Numbered from the stretch's first letter, positions 26,775 through 36,145 are shown. The stretch: DNA of 64,000 nt from Clostridia bacterium (GCA_017454485.1 JAFTCX010000027.1:1-64000), one strand, 5' to 3'. Program-made: numbers and translations. The notes: a model not told the origin generated them from the sequence alone.

Positions 26775-27457
26775 TTTTTGATCTTTTTCGAAACGGATTT
26801 ACCATCGAGCTTGTTGTAAAGCTCGGTGCGCGGCTGTTCGTGCTGTTTTGCGTGCTGCCGATCCATGAATTTGCCCACGCCGTTGTTGCAAACGCGCTCG
26901 GCGACCGCACGGCAAAGCTGGACGGGCGGCTGACGCTTAATCCCCTTGCCCATCTCGATCTTGTCGGCACGCTGATGATTCTGCTCGTCGGCTTCGGCTA
27001 TGCAAAGCCTGTGCCGGTCAACAGCCGCAACTTTAAAAACCCAAAGGGCGGCATGGCGCTGACTGCGGCTGCGGGTCCGCTGTCGAATGTGCTGATGGCG
27101 TTCCTGTATATGCTGCTTTACTGGGCGATTTTTGCCTTTGCCCATCCCGAAGACGGAACTTTGCTCGATTATATCTCCATCTTCTGCTTCTATGTGGCGC
27201 AGATCAATGTGATGCTCGCGGTGTTCAACCTGCTGCCGGTGCCGCCGCTGGACGGCTCGCGCATTCTGGCGCTGTTCATTCCGAATAAGTATCTCTATAA
27301 GATCGCGCCTTATGAGCGCTATCTCGTGCTGGGCATTTTTGCGCTGATCCTGTTCGGTGTGTTCGACCGTCCGATGAGCGCGGCCTCTTCCGCAGTGCTG
27401 ACCTGGATCACGCGTCTGGCCGCTGCGCCGTTCGGGCTTGGAAATCTGGTGGCGTGA
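26771..27457 (+). CDS. Site-2 protease family M50 metallopeptidase
   Basis: A 228-residue membrane protease. The zinc motif HEFAH is at residues 32-36 in the first hydrophobic segment, and the third ligand region NLLPVPPLDGSR lies near 153. Six hydrophobic segments fit the small YwhC-type site-2 proteases, which cleave within membranes; the substrate is unknown. It begins inside the prmC stop (ATGA) and its TGA overlaps the scpA start. The M50-scpA-scpB order is common in Clostridia. Confidence 0.9.
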   Translation: MIFDLFRNGFTIELVVKLGARLFVLFCVLPIHEFAHAVVANALGDRTAKLDGRLTLNPLAHLDLVGTLMILLVGFGYAKPVPVNSRNFKNPKGGMALTAAAGPLSNVLMAFLYMLLYWAIFAFAHPEDGTLLDYISIFCFYVAQINVMLAVFNLLPVPPLDGSRILALFIPNKYLYKIAPYERYLVLGIFALILFGVFDRPMSAASSAVLTWITRLAAAPFGLGNLVA

Positions 27458-28170
27458 TGGAAAAGATTCAATATAAGCTTGAGGTTTTCGAAGGCCCGCT
27501 CGATCTGCTGCTGCATCTCATCGCAAAGCATAAGCTGAACATCAACGACATCCCGATCTTTGAACTGGTCGAACAATATGTCGCCTATGTGCGCGAGATG
27601 CAGGAGGCCGATATGGACGTGGCCAGTGAATTCATCGAAATGGCTGCGCGGCTGATCTATATCAAAACCGTGTCGCTGCTGCCGGTCTATGAGGAGGCGC
27701 AAAAGCTCAAGGAAGAGCTGACGGGCGAGTTGCTGGAATACCGCGACTGCAAGCTGATGGCGGAAAAGCTGTCCAAACAGGCGGACGGGTTCGATTATTT
27801 TGAACGTGCGCCGCTGCAGCTCCCGGTCAACCATAAATACAGCCGTCTGCACGACGCCGGAGAGCTACTGCTCGCTTATCTCAACGCCGTCGGCAAAGAC
27901 CGGCAAAAGCTGCCGCCGCCGATGGAGGCCTTCACCGTGATCGTCAAAAAGAAGATCGTCTCCGTCAACACCGGCATCGTGTTCATCTATCGCAAGCTGC
28001 TCAAGCAGTCAAAGCTGCGCTTTTCCGCGCTGTTTGAGGGTGCGACCTCGCGCTCGCAGCTTGTGGCAACATTTTTGGCCGTGCTGGAGCTGGTCAAGGC
28101 GAACAAGGTGACGCTCAACGAGGACAACACGCAAGTGCAGCTCAACAGAGAAAGGAAACCGCATCCATGA
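27457..28170 (+). CDS. scpA: Segregation and condensation protein A
   Basis: ScpA is the kleisin that joins SMC heads and ScpB in the bacterial condensin complex for chromosome segregation. The 237 residues begin with the conserved VFEGPLDLLLHLI and continue with ADMDVASEFIEMAARLIYIK; the C-terminal winged-helix (near 200-235) contacts the SMC head. ATG 27457 overlaps the M50 stop; GTG 27454 is an alternative. It is directly coupled to scpB. Confidence 0.95.
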   Translation: MEKIQYKLEVFEGPLDLLLHLIAKHKLNINDIPIFELVEQYVAYVREMQEADMDVASEFIEMAARLIYIKTVSLLPVYEEAQKLKEELTGELLEYRDCKLMAEKLSKQADGFDYFERAPLQLPVNHKYSRLHDAGELLLAYLNAVGKDRQKLPPPMEAFTVIVKKKIVSVNTGIVFIYRKLLKQSKLRFSALFEGATSRSQLVATFLAVLELVKANKVTLNEDNTQVQLNRERKPHP

Positions 28171-28787
28171 ACATGAAAGAAATGCAAAGCACGCTGGAAG
28201 CCGTGCTGTTTGCCGCAGGAGAGCCGATCGAGCTTTCGCGGCTTGCGCAGGCGCTGGAAGTGGACGAGCTGCTGCTCTCGCAGCTTCTTGAAAACCTCGC
28301 CGCAAAATATGACGAGGAAAACGCCGGCATCTGTCTGCTGCGGCTGGACGATCAGTATCAGCTTTGCTCGCGAAGGGAATATGCCGACGCGGTGCGCAAG
28401 GTGCTGGAGGTCAAACGCAACGCGCCGCTGTCGCAGGCCGCATTTGAGGTGCTTGCCATCGTCGCCTATAACCAGCCGGTAACCAAGGCGTTCATCGAAC
28501 AAATTCGCGGCGTGGATTGCTCCGCCGTTCTGGCGACGCTGACGCAAAAGCAGCTCATTGAAGAGCGCGGCAGACTCGATTTGCCCGGCCGTCCGCTGAT
28601 CTACGGCACAACGCCGAATTTTTTGCGCTGCTTCTGCATCTCTTCGCTGGATGAGCTGCCCGCATTGCCGGAAAAAGACAGTCAGGCGCTCCCGCAAGGG
28701 GAGGAAAGTTCGCAAAGGGAAACGGAAAACAGCGAAAAGAACGAGAAAAATGAAAATGATTTTGCGCAAACGGTTGACGAAACTTAA
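28167..28787 (+). CDS. scpB: Segregation and condensation protein B
   Basis: ScpB dimers bind the middle of ScpA in the SMC complex. The 206 residues contain the two winged-helix domains: LEAVLFAAGEPIELSRLAQ and LSQAAFEVLAIVAYNQPVTKAFIEQIRGVD, ending with the core YGTTPNFLRCF. A charged, low-complexity tail of about 30 residues (rich in Glu, Asn and Lys) follows. It overlaps scpA by 4 bases. A promoter for the following genes is embedded in its 3' end. Confidence 0.95.
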   Translation: MNMKEMQSTLEAVLFAAGEPIELSRLAQALEVDELLLSQLLENLAAKYDEENAGICLLRLDDQYQLCSRREYADAVRKVLEVKRNAPLSQAAFEVLAIVAYNQPVTKAFIEQIRGVDCSAVLATLTQKQLIEERGRLDLPGRPLIYGTTPNFLRCFCISSLDELPALPEKDSQALPQGEESSQRETENSEKNEKNENDFAQTVDET

Positions 28788-28802
28788 GAATTCATGTATG
28801 AT
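28774..28802 (+). promoter_or_regulatory. Predicted internal promoter for the DUF2953-gerW pair
   Basis: TTGACG (28774-28779), 17 nt, TATGAT (28797-28802). It overlaps the end of scpB and lies 38 nt upstream of the TTG start of the DUF2953 gene. Confidence 0.6.
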
Positions 28803-28839
28803 ATAAGATGAGCAATTACGGAAAGGGGAGAAGCGGTTT

Positions 28840-29544
28840 TTGAACGGATTTGAAATTTTCCTTTGCATCCTTGCGGGCATCATTCTGCTCATTGTCGGCG
28901 TTCTTTCCATCCCCGTGCACGTCTCCTTTTCGTATGAGGATAAGATCTTTCTTTCCGTGCGCTATCTGTTTTTGAAATTCCGGATTTTGCCGCAGGGGGA
29001 AAAGAAAGAAAAGAAACCGAAAAAAGAGAAAAAGAAAAAAGAAAAACCGAAGGAAGAACCGAAAGAGGAAGCGCCCAAAGAAAAAAAGCCGAACCCGCTT
29101 TTGAATATGGTCAAGGCGAACGGCTACGACGGCATGATGGAAGTGCTGCGCAACCTCGGCAGCGTGCTCGCCCGCTACGGTTCGCAGCTTTTCAAAAGCG
29201 TGATCTTCGATGAGTTTGACATCTACGTTGTTGTCGGTAAGCCCGACGCTGCCGCAACGGCGATCGAATACGGCAAAGCCTGCCAGCGCGTGTATCCGCT
29301 CGCGGGGTTCCTTTGCTCCAACAATGTGGTACATAAATACGACGTGAGCGTGGAATCGGATTTTCTTGCCGGAAAATCTGCCGGAGAGTTCTTCTTCGAT
29401 TTCCACCTGGTCATTCGTAAGATCCTCAACGCAACGATCGCGATGGTTGTGCGCATGGTTTTCAAGGTGCTTTTGAAGTTCTTGAAGAACGGAAAGCCGC
29501 AAAAAACGCAGGCGCCGCAAAGCGAGGCGGCAAGCGAGGAATAA
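28840..29544 (+). CDS. DUF2953 protein (YtfI-like)
   Basis: A 234-residue protein with one N-terminal membrane helix (about residues 7-25), a short beta-rich segment, a very basic/acidic low-complexity linker of Lys, Glu and Pro at about 50-85, and a C-terminal domain typical of DUF2953. Its function is unknown. The TTG at 28840 is chosen because AAGGGGAG precedes it and an upstream ATG frame is closed. It stands immediately before the GerW gene, as ytfI precedes ytfJ in Bacillus. Confidence 0.8.
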   Translation: MNGFEIFLCILAGIILLIVGVLSIPVHVSFSYEDKIFLSVRYLFLKFRILPQGEKKEKKPKKEKKKKEKPKEEPKEEAPKEKKPNPLLNMVKANGYDGMMEVLRNLGSVLARYGSQLFKSVIFDEFDIYVVVGKPDAAATAIEYGKACQRVYPLAGFLCSNNVVHKYDVSVESDFLAGKSAGEFFFDFHLVIRKILNATIAMVVRMVFKVLLKFLKNGKPQKTQAPQSEAASEE

Positions 29545-29577
29545 GTTAGTGAAAAGATCCAGAAAGGATGATACGAT

Positions 29578-29979
29578 ATGTCAGAAAAATCAGCAGGTGC
29601 AATTCTTGCCAGCACGATTGAAAAGATCCGCGACCTTGTGGATACCAGCACCATCATCGGTGAGCCGATCTACGCCGAAGGAAACGTGACGATCATTCCG
29701 ATTTCCAAGGTGACCTACGGTTTCGCCTCGGGCGGCGCTGATTTTCCGTCAAAGAATTCGCAGGAGCTGTTTGGCGGCGGCGGCGGCGCAGGTGTGACGA
29801 TCACCCCGGTGGCGTTCCTGGTCATCAGCGACGGCGAAGTGACGCTCAAGCACATCACAGCCTATGACAACGCCGCAGAGCGCGTGGTCAATCTTGTGCC
29901 CGAAATGTTCGATAAGGTGACGAGCCTTGTGAACAAGAGCAAGAAGGAAGCGGCAAAAAAAGAGCTTGACGCACAGTAA
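29578..29979 (+). CDS. ytfJ: GerW-family sporulation protein (YtfJ)
   Basis: A 133-residue GerW/YtfJ protein, identified by VTIIPISKVTYGFASGG and the glycine run GGGGGAGVTITPVAFL. In Bacillus YtfJ is made in the forespore and is needed for normal spore germination or lysozyme-type lytic activity. GAAAGGATGAT forms its ribosome site. With SpoVM it is one of the clearest sporulation-associated genes here, although GerW-family proteins also occur in some non-sporulating relatives. Confidence 0.9.
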   Translation: MSEKSAGAILASTIEKIRDLVDTSTIIGEPIYAEGNVTIIPISKVTYGFASGGADFPSKNSQELFGGGGGAGVTITPVAFLVISDGEVTLKHITAYDNAAERVVNLVPEMFDKVTSLVNKSKKEAAKKELDAQ

Positions 29980-29995
29980 AACAACATCATCGGCG

Positions 29996-30023
29996 ACCGC
30001 CTGTGTTTGCAGGTGGTTGTTTT
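29996..30023 (+). terminator. Rho-independent terminator after ytfJ
   Basis: ACCGCCTG (29996-30003) pairs with CAGGTGGT (30010-30017) around TGTTTG, followed by TGTTTT. The pairing includes one G-U wobble. Confidence 0.6.
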
Positions 30024-30049
30024 GGCGCATATAAACATAGGAGAAAACC

Positions 30050-30793
30050 ATGGCTGCAGTCGAAAGAATCCAAAAATATCTTTCCGCGTGCGGGATCGCT
30101 TCGCGCCGAAAAAGCGAAGAACTGATCCTTGCGGGCAAGGTGCGCGTCAACGGACACGTCGCCACGCTCGGCGACAAGATCGACCCGAAGCGCGACACGA
30201 TCACTGTCAGCGGCAAGCGCGTTGTTCGGCAAAAGCATTTCACCTATCTGATGCTCAACAAGCCCCGCGGCTTTATCACGACCATGCAGGATGAAAGGGA
30301 GCGCAAGTGCGTGGCTTCGCTGGTGGAAAACGCGCCGGCCCATGTGTTTCCCGTCGGGCGGCTGGACAAAGATTCCGAAGGGCTGTTGCTGTTTACTAAC
30401 GACGGCGATTTTGCAAACGCGCTCACGCACCCGTCGAAGCATGTGCCGAAGACCTACCGCGTGACCGTGCGCCCGTCTGTCAGCGAAACGCAGCTCACAG
30501 CGCTGACGCAGGGCGTCATCATCGACGAGCGCAAAACAGCGCCCGCAGAGGTGCGCGTGATCACGTCGGAAGAAAACCGCGTGGTGCTGGAGATCATTCT
30601 CTATGAGGGCCGCAACCGCCAGATTCGCAAAATGTGCGAACAGGTCGGATTGCAGGTCGCTCGTTTGCGCCGCATTGCAATCGGCTCCGTCAAGCTGGGT
30701 ATGCTGAAAACCGGCGACTGGCGTGAGCTGACCGAAGACGAAGTACGCCGGCTGGAGCTTGCCGCCGGCATGGAAAGGGCGAAAAAAACATGA
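30050..30793 (+). CDS. rluB: 23S rRNA pseudouridine synthase, RluB/RsuA family
   Basis: It isomerises a specific uridine in rRNA. The 247 residues contain an N-terminal S4 domain (ERIQKYLSACGIASRRKSEE), the MLNKPRGFITT strand and the catalytic motif GRLDKDSEGLLLFT, where the aspartate near residue 105 is the nucleophile. The C-terminal GRNRQIRKM is typical of RsuA/RluB. RluB (position 2605 in E. coli numbering) is the usual assignment for this branch in Bacillota, but RluE/RluF-type specificity cannot be excluded. It is coupled to the next gene by ATGA. Confidence 0.88.
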   Translation: MAAVERIQKYLSACGIASRRKSEELILAGKVRVNGHVATLGDKIDPKRDTITVSGKRVVRQKHFTYLMLNKPRGFITTMQDERERKCVASLVENAPAHVFPVGRLDKDSEGLLLFTNDGDFANALTHPSKHVPKTYRVTVRPSVSETQLTALTQGVIIDERKTAPAEVRVITSEENRVVLEIILYEGRNRQIRKMCEQVGLQVARLRRIAIGSVKLGMLKTGDWRELTEDEVRRLELAAGMERAKKT

Positions 30794-31149
30794 TCTTTTT
30801 TGCACCGCATACCGAAAATACGCCGCAGTGCACAGCGCACTTTGACGCAATGGACGGCGACGCTTGCCTTGGAACCTGCAAACTTCGCATCGAGGGGGAC
30901 AAGGCCGACGTGTTCAGTATCACGCTGACCGGCGGCGACGCCGAGATCGGCGAAGGACTGCTGCGTGCGGCTTATAACTACGCTGCCAACAAGGGCGCCT
31001 ACTGGGGCGTTTGCTCCGCGGAAAACGCCGGGGCGATCACAGCGCGGCTGCGCTTTGAAACCGAAGACGGAATGCCGCAGGGCGATATCCCGACCCTTTT
31101 GACGGGCTTTTGCGACCGCCACAGCTCACAGAACGGAGGACAACTATGA
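30790..31149 (+). CDS. Small GNAT-like protein, function unknown
   Basis: A 119-residue protein with a pattern like the later half of an acetyltransferase: DAEIGEGLLRAAYNYAANKGAY, then AENAGAITARLRFE. The classical acetyl-CoA loop RxxGxG is not seen, so it may be a reduced or inactive GNAT. It is coupled by ATGA both to the pseudouridine synthase before it and to yicC after it, so it is a genuine translated gene. No specific role can be given. Confidence 0.7.
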   Translation: MIFFAPHTENTPQCTAHFDAMDGDACLGTCKLRIEGDKADVFSITLTGGDAEIGEGLLRAAYNYAANKGAYWGVCSAENAGAITARLRFETEDGMPQGDIPTLLTGFCDRHSSQNGGQL

Positions 31150-32024
31150 TTCGCAGTATGACCGGCTTCGGCCGTGCGCAGGATGTGATCGACGGGATGC
31201 AGATCAGCGTGGAGCTGAAAAGCGTGAACCACCGTTATTTTGAATTCAGCGCAAGAACGCCGCGCGCCTACGGATTTTTGGAGGAAAAGCTCAAAAGCTA
31301 TTTGCAGACGAAGATCGCCCGAGGAAAGACCGAATGCTATGTTTCCATCGAGGAGCTTGACGCGCAGGACTGCACCGTGCTTGTCAATCACTCGCTGGCG
31401 GCCGGCTATCTTGCCGCGCTGCGTGAAATCAGCGAGCGTTACGGCTTGGAAAACGACGTGACGGTCACGAGCCTTGCAAAATATTACGACATCTTCACGG
31501 TGCACAAGCAGACCGAGGATGAGGATCGCATCTGGGCGGCGGTAAAGACCGTGACCGACGAAGCGCTTTCTTCCTTCCTTTCCATGCGGGAACGCGAGGG
31601 CGAAAAGCTCAAAGACGACATTCTTTCCCGCTGCGATCTGGTTTTGGAGCACGTTGCTTTTATTGAGGAACGCTCACCGCAGACGGTGCAGGCCTATCAC
31701 AACAAGCTGCTGGAGCGTATGCGTGCCGTTTTGGAGGACGCAACTGTGGACGAGCAGCGCCTTTTGACCGAAGCGGCGATCTTCGCCGACAAGGTCGCGG
31801 TTGCGGAAGAGACCGTGCGTCTGCGCAGCCATGTGGATCAGATGCGCGAATTCATGACGACACAGACCGCCATCGGCAGAAAGATGGACTTCCTTGTGCA
31901 GGAGTTCAACCGCGAAGCCAACACCATCGGCTCCAAGGCGCAGGATGTGGAAATCGCGCGCCATGTGATCGCCGTGAAAGCAGAAATCGAAAAGATCCGC
32001 GAACAGGTGCAAAACATCGAGTAA
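31146..32024 (+). CDS. yicC: YicC-family endoribonuclease
   Basis: A 292-residue YicC/YloC protein, starting with the signature MIRSMTGFGRA and ending with a coiled-coil region containing VQEFNREANTIGSKA. Family members are endoribonucleases implicated in small-RNA turnover in E. coli. The ATG overlaps the previous stop; an earlier in-frame start at 31110 lies inside that gene. It heads the conserved yicC-remA-gmk-rpoZ block. Confidence 0.93.
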   Translation: MIRSMTGFGRAQDVIDGMQISVELKSVNHRYFEFSARTPRAYGFLEEKLKSYLQTKIARGKTECYVSIEELDAQDCTVLVNHSLAAGYLAALREISERYGLENDVTVTSLAKYYDIFTVHKQTEDEDRIWAAVKTVTDEALSSFLSMREREGEKLKDDILSRCDLVLEHVAFIEERSPQTVQAYHNKLLERMRAVLEDATVDEQRLLTEAAIFADKVAVAEETVRLRSHVDQMREFMTTQTAIGRKMDFLVQEFNREANTIGSKAQDVEIARHVIAVKAEIEKIREQVQNIE

Positions 32025-32048
32025 CGTGTTGACGGGAGGGGCAGGACG

Positions 32049-32318
32049 TTGAAACTTGTAAACATCGGGTTCGGAAACATGGTGAATGCCGCACGGCTCG
32101 TTGCCGTTGTCAGCCCGGATTCCGCACCGATCAAACGCATCATTCAGGAGAGCAAGGAGCGCGGCATCCTCATCGACGCCACGCAGGGTCGCCGCACGCG
32201 CGCTGTGCTGATCATGGACAGCGACCATGTGGTGCTCTCTTATCTGCAAACAGAAACGCTCGCCTCCCGGCTCGGCGCAGAACTGCATGAGGATTGGGAG
32301 GATGAGAACGATGGCTGA
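32049..32318 (+). CDS. remA: RemA-family regulator (DUF370)
   Basis: An 89-residue RemA protein ([20 protein letters not shown], with [19 protein letters not shown]). In Bacillus RemA is an arginine-clamp DNA-binding protein that forms rings and activates biofilm-matrix operons. It starts at TTG 32049 following GGGAGGGG. The order yicC-remA-gmk is the same as yloC-ylzA-gmk. Its 3' end overlaps gmk by 8 bases. Confidence 0.93.
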   Translation: MKLVNIGFGNMVNAARLVAVVSPDSAPIKRIIQESKERGILIDATQGRRTRAVLIMDSDHVVLSYLQTETLASRLGAELHEDWEDENDG

Positions 32319-32931
32319 ACAGGGCTTGCTGCTTGTGATCTCCGGCCCGTCGGGCTGCGGAAAAGATACGATCATCCACGAGGTGCTGCAGCATCTTGAC
32401 GGCGAGGGCTTCCTTTCGGTCTCCATGACCACGCGTCCCAAGCGCGGCGAGGAGGTGCATGGGGTACACTACTACTTCGTTTCCGAAGCGGAGTTTTTGC
32501 AAAATGTGCAAAACGATCAGATGCTGGAATACGCACAGTACGGCGAAAACTACTACGGCACGCCGGTCGGTCCCATCCGCGCACTGCTTTCGCAGGGAAA
32601 AACGGTGATACTGAACATCGAAGTGACCGGCGGAAAAAACGTGCGCAGACTGCTGCCCTTTGCTGTAGAAGTGTTTGTTGCGCCGCCGTCGCTGAAGGAG
32701 CTGCGCCGCAGACTTGAAAAACGCGGCACAGAGACGCCGGACGCGATTGAAACGCGCATGGAAATTGCAACGCGCGAGCTCGCCTGTGCAAAGGACTATG
32801 ACTATATTGTAATCAACGATGCGCTGGAGGATGCCGTGCAGGACGTGCTGGCGATCATCCGCACATCGAAGCTGAAAAAAGAGAATATGCTCAATAAATT
32901 AAGTGAGGTAACTGATTATGCTGAATCCTGA
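32311..32931 (+). CDS. gmk: Guanylate kinase
   Basis: Gmk phosphorylates GMP to GDP with ATP. The 206 residues include the P-loop [10 protein letters not shown] at about 11-20 (Asp19 where Gly or Ser is more usual) and the GMP-binding [19 protein letters not shown]. Length and order are normal. Of two in-frame ATGs, 32302 sits one base from the GGGAG site, so 32311 is chosen. The 3' end overlaps rpoZ by 14 bases. Low GMP kinase activity would link to (p)ppGpp control, since Gmk is a known ppGpp target in Bacillota. Confidence 0.95.
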   Translation: MAEQGLLLVISGPSGCGKDTIIHEVLQHLDGEGFLSVSMTTRPKRGEEVHGVHYYFVSEAEFLQNVQNDQMLEYAQYGENYYGTPVGPIRALLSQGKTVILNIEVTGGKNVRRLLPFAVEVFVAPPSLKELRRRLEKRGTETPDAIETRMEIATRELACAKDYDYIVINDALEDAVQDVLAIIRTSKLKKENMLNKLSEVTDYAES

Positions 32932-33127
32932 TTTGAGACCGCTTTTGAAAGACCACATCAGCCGTTATTCCCTGGTCATCGCCGTTGCGAAGCGTGCGCG
33001 CTTCATTGCGGAAGACCCCGAGCTGCGTGAAAAATGCGGAACGAAAAAGCCGGTATCCTATGCGCTCGACGAGTTTTTGCGCGGCGATCTTTCGCTGCGT
33101 GAGCCGGAGGAGATCCGTGACATCTGA
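32918..33127 (+). CDS. rpoZ: RNA polymerase omega subunit
   Basis: A 69-residue omega subunit, recognised by SRYSLVIAVAKRARFI and KPVSYALDEFLRG. It stabilises the beta-prime subunit during RNA polymerase assembly. AAGTGAGGTAA lies upstream. It overlaps gmk. In Bacillus coaBC would follow; here priA starts 37 nt downstream. Confidence 0.93.
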   Translation: MLNPDLRPLLKDHISRYSLVIAVAKRARFIAEDPELREKCGTKKPVSYALDEFLRGDLSLREPEEIRDI

Positions 33128-33164
33128 GCGCATAAACTGAATTGAAGATGGGATGTGAAATGAT

Positions 33165-35618
33165 ATGGAACAGCTTCTTGCCCTTGTTGCGGTGGAAAAT
33201 GTTGCATATCATTTTGACATTCTTTACGGTTATCTTGTGCCGCAGCAACTGTGCAAAAAAGTGAAAAAAGGCAGCCGCGTGCTGGTCAGCTTCGGCAACG
33301 GCAGCGGCAAACGGCAGGGGCTTGTGTTCGATTTTTCTGCGCCTCAGGTCGGAAAACGCTATAAAAAGCTGCTTTCCGTGCTGGACGATACGCCGTTGTT
33401 TTCCGAGGAAATGCTGCGCCTTTCGCTGTTTCTCAAGGAGCGCACGTTCTGCACGCTGTTTGAAGCGGCGCGTGTGCAGCTTCCGACCGGCTTTCATCTG
33501 AAAACGCAGGTGCGTTATGTTGCGCTGCAAACCGAAGAACGCCCCGCGCTGAACGAAACGGAAACGGCCGTTTATGACTATATGCTCGGCGAGGTCGGCT
33601 TTCTCGGCAAGGACAAGGTGCTCAAAGCGTGCAAACTGAAAAGCGACAGCGATGTGTTGGAGCGCCTTGTGCAAAAAGGGCTGGTGCAGCGCAACTACGA
33701 AGCCGGCAAAACGCTCGGCAACCTGACGGTTAAAACGGCGCGCATGGCGCAGGCTTTTCCGGACAGCCAATCCTTGCCGAAGGGGCTGACGGAAAAGCAG
33801 CTTGGCGTTTGCAGCGTGCTGTTCGATGTCGGCGCGGCAAGCGTAAAGGAGCTTTGCTATTTCACGGGCGTGTCTGTTTCGGTCATCTCCACGCTGCAAA
33901 AAAAAGGCGTGATCGAAATCACCGACAGCGAGCTGTACCGTGTGCCGCAAAGCGAAATGACCGACAGCGGCGCCAAACGTGACATTGCGCTCACGCCGCA
34001 TCAGCAAACAGCGTTTGCCCATCTGCTGGAACGCTTCCGTAACGGCGGCAGCACCTCGCTGCTTTACGGCGTCACGGGCAGCGGCAAGACCTCGGTGTTT
34101 TTGCGCCTGATCGACGAAGTGCTGCAAAGCGGCCGCCAGGTGATCGTGATGGTGCCCGAAATCTCGCTCACGCCGCAGATGATGGCGATCTTCAAAGGCC
34201 GCTACGGCGACGCGGTTGCGATTTTTCATTCCGCGCTGTCCGTCGGCGAACGCAAGGATGAATATCGCCGTGTGCGCGACGGTTTAGTGAAAATCGTTGT
34301 CGGCACACGCTCGGCGGTGTTTGCGCCGTTCAAAAACCTCGGGCTGATCGTGATGGACGAGGAGCAGGAGCACACCTATAAATCCGAGCTTTCGCCGCGC
34401 TATCACGCGCGCGACGTGGCCAGATTCCGTGCAAAATTCCATCATGCGCTGCTGTTGCTCGCTTCGGCAACCCCGAGCCTTGAAACTTACAGCTATGCGC
34501 AAAAGGGCATTTACGGCTTTGAAACGCTGCCCGAACGCTACGGGGACGCCGTGCTGCCCGATGTGACGGTGGTGGATATGAAGCTGGACCGCCAGCGCGG
34601 GAACAAGCACGCGCTCTCACTCCAGCTGATCGATCTTTTGACAAAGAATCTCGAAGAAAAGAAGCAGTCCATCCTTTTGATGAACCGGCGCGGCTACAAT
34701 ACGTTTGTTGCCTGCGATGCCTGCGGCGAGGTGATCTCCTGCCCGTCGTGCAGCATCTCGCTGACCTATCACCGCGCGAACGACCGGCTGATGTGCCATT
34801 ACTGCGGCTACAGCCGTCCGTTCACCAACGTCTGCGAACACTGCGGCAAACCCAAGCTGCGCTATGCCGGCACGGGTACGCAGCGCATTGAAGAGGAGCT
34901 GGCCGCCCTGTTCCCGACAGCGCGTGTGCTGCGGCTGGATACCGATGCGGCTTCCACACGCGGCGCGTTTGAAAAGGGACTTCTTGCGTTCGGCGCGGGC
35001 GAATATGATATCATGCTCGGCACCCAGATGGTTGCCAAGGGCTTAAACTTTGAAAATGTGACGCTGGTGGGCGTGATCAACGCCGACCTCGCGCTCAATA
35101 ACGATGATTACCGCTCGCAGGAGCGCACGTTTGACCTGCTCACGCAGGTTGTCGGACGTTCCGGACGCGGCAGCGAAAAGGGCGTTGCGCTGGTGCAGAC
35201 GATGACGCCGGAAAACGGTGTGATCCGTCTGGCGCAGCGGCAGGATTATCCCGCGTTTTTCAAAAACGAAATCGTCATCCGTAAGGCGATGGTCTATCCG
35301 CCGTTTTGCGATCTTTGCGCTGTCTGCACCGTCAGCGAAAACGAGCGGCTCGCGCTTGACGCGGCAAACCTTGTGCTCTCGCGTTTGACGGAGCTTGCGC
35401 AAAGCGATTTCAGCGATGTACACATGATTTTGCTGCCCGTGATGCCGCCGCGCATCGGTAAGATGGGCGACCGGTTCCGGTTCCGTATCATCATCAAATG
35501 TAAAAATTCCCGCCGTTTCCGCGCCATGATCGCGCAGGTGCTCACAGAGTTCGGAAAACTGCAGCAAATGCGCGACGTTACGCTGACGGCGGATATCAAT
35601 CCCGAAAACTTAATGTAA
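33165..35618 (+). CDS. priA: Primosomal replication restart helicase
   Basis: PriA recognises stalled forks and loads the replicative helicase. The 817 residues have an N-terminal fork-binding domain, an inserted wing region, Walker A GVTGSGKTSVF near residue 302, MDEEQEHTY near 399, and eight cysteines in CDACGEVISCPSC and MCHYCGY...CEHCG that bind two zinc ions. Motifs V and VI (GTQMVAKGL, QVVGRSGRG) are intact. The start ATG has a modest GGGATGTG site. Confidence 0.95.
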   Translation: MEQLLALVAVENVAYHFDILYGYLVPQQLCKKVKKGSRVLVSFGNGSGKRQGLVFDFSAPQVGKRYKKLLSVLDDTPLFSEEMLRLSLFLKERTFCTLFEAARVQLPTGFHLKTQVRYVALQTEERPALNETETAVYDYMLGEVGFLGKDKVLKACKLKSDSDVLERLVQKGLVQRNYEAGKTLGNLTVKTARMAQAFPDSQSLPKGLTEKQLGVCSVLFDVGAASVKELCYFTGVSVSVISTLQKKGVIEITDSELYRVPQSEMTDSGAKRDIALTPHQQTAFAHLLERFRNGGSTSLLYGVTGSGKTSVFLRLIDEVLQSGRQVIVMVPEISLTPQMMAIFKGRYGDAVAIFHSALSVGERKDEYRRVRDGLVKIVVGTRSAVFAPFKNLGLIVMDEEQEHTYKSELSPRYHARDVARFRAKFHHALLLLASATPSLETYSYAQKGIYGFETLPERYGDAVLPDVTVVDMKLDRQRGNKHALSLQLIDLLTKNLEEKKQSILLMNRRGYNTFVACDACGEVISCPSCSISLTYHRANDRLMCHYCGYSRPFTNVCEHCGKPKLRYAGTGTQRIEEELAALFPTARVLRLDTDAASTRGAFEKGLLAFGAGEYDIMLGTQMVAKGLNFENVTLVGVINADLALNNDDYRSQERTFDLLTQVVGRSGRGSEKGVALVQTMTPENGVIRLAQRQDYPAFFKNEIVIRKAMVYPPFCDLCAVCTVSENERLALDAANLVLSRLTELAQSDFSDVHMILLPVMPPRIGKMGDRFRFRIIIKCKNSRRFRAMIAQVLTEFGKLQQMRDVTLTADINPENLM

Positions 35619-35639
35619 TTTTTATGGAGAAAGACTATT

Positions 35640-36140
35640 ATGGCAATCAGAAAGATCGTAACGGAAGAAGACCCGATCCTGCGCAAGACAAGCAGACCGG
35701 TACAAAAATTTGACGAAAAGCTCTGGCAGATCCTCGACGATATGAAAGAGACGATGGACAAGGCCAACGGCGTTGGGCTTGCCGCCGTGCAGGTCGGTTT
35801 GTTGCGCCGCGCGGTGATCGTGGACGTCGGCGACGGGCTGGTGGAGCTGATCAACCCGGAGATTCTGGAAGCAGACGGCGAACAGGAGGGGCAGGAGGGC
35901 TGCCTTTCGCTGCCGCAGCAGTGGGCGCTGGTCAAACGGCCGAACCATGTCAAGGTTCGCGCGCAAAACCGCCGCGGCGCGTGGCGCATTTTGGAGGCCG
36001 AAGGGCTGAAAGCGCGCGCGTTCTGCCATGAGATCGACCACCTCGACGGGCATCTGTTCACCGACCGCATGACGCGCCGGCTCTCGGAAGAGGAGATTCG
36101 CCGTATGCAGGAGGATCGTGTGCAAAAAGGGAAAGGATGA
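35640..36140 (+). CDS. def: Peptide deformylase
   Basis: Def removes the formyl group from nascent N-terminal methionine. The 166 residues show the three motifs: GVGLAAVQVG, EGCLSLP and HEIDHLDG, which supply the metal ligands Cys and two His and the catalytic Glu. The first motif has GVGLAAVQ in place of the more frequent GxGLAAPQ. It is paired with fmt, which follows 5 nt after the stop, as in most bacteria. GGAGAAAG is the ribosome site. Confidence 0.95.
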   Translation: MAIRKIVTEEDPILRKTSRPVQKFDEKLWQILDDMKETMDKANGVGLAAVQVGLLRRAVIVDVGDGLVELINPEILEADGEQEGQEGCLSLPQQWALVKRPNHVKVRAQNRRGAWRILEAEGLKARAFCHEIDHLDGHLFTDRMTRRLSEEEIRRMQEDRVQKGKG

Positions 36141-36145
36141 ACGCC

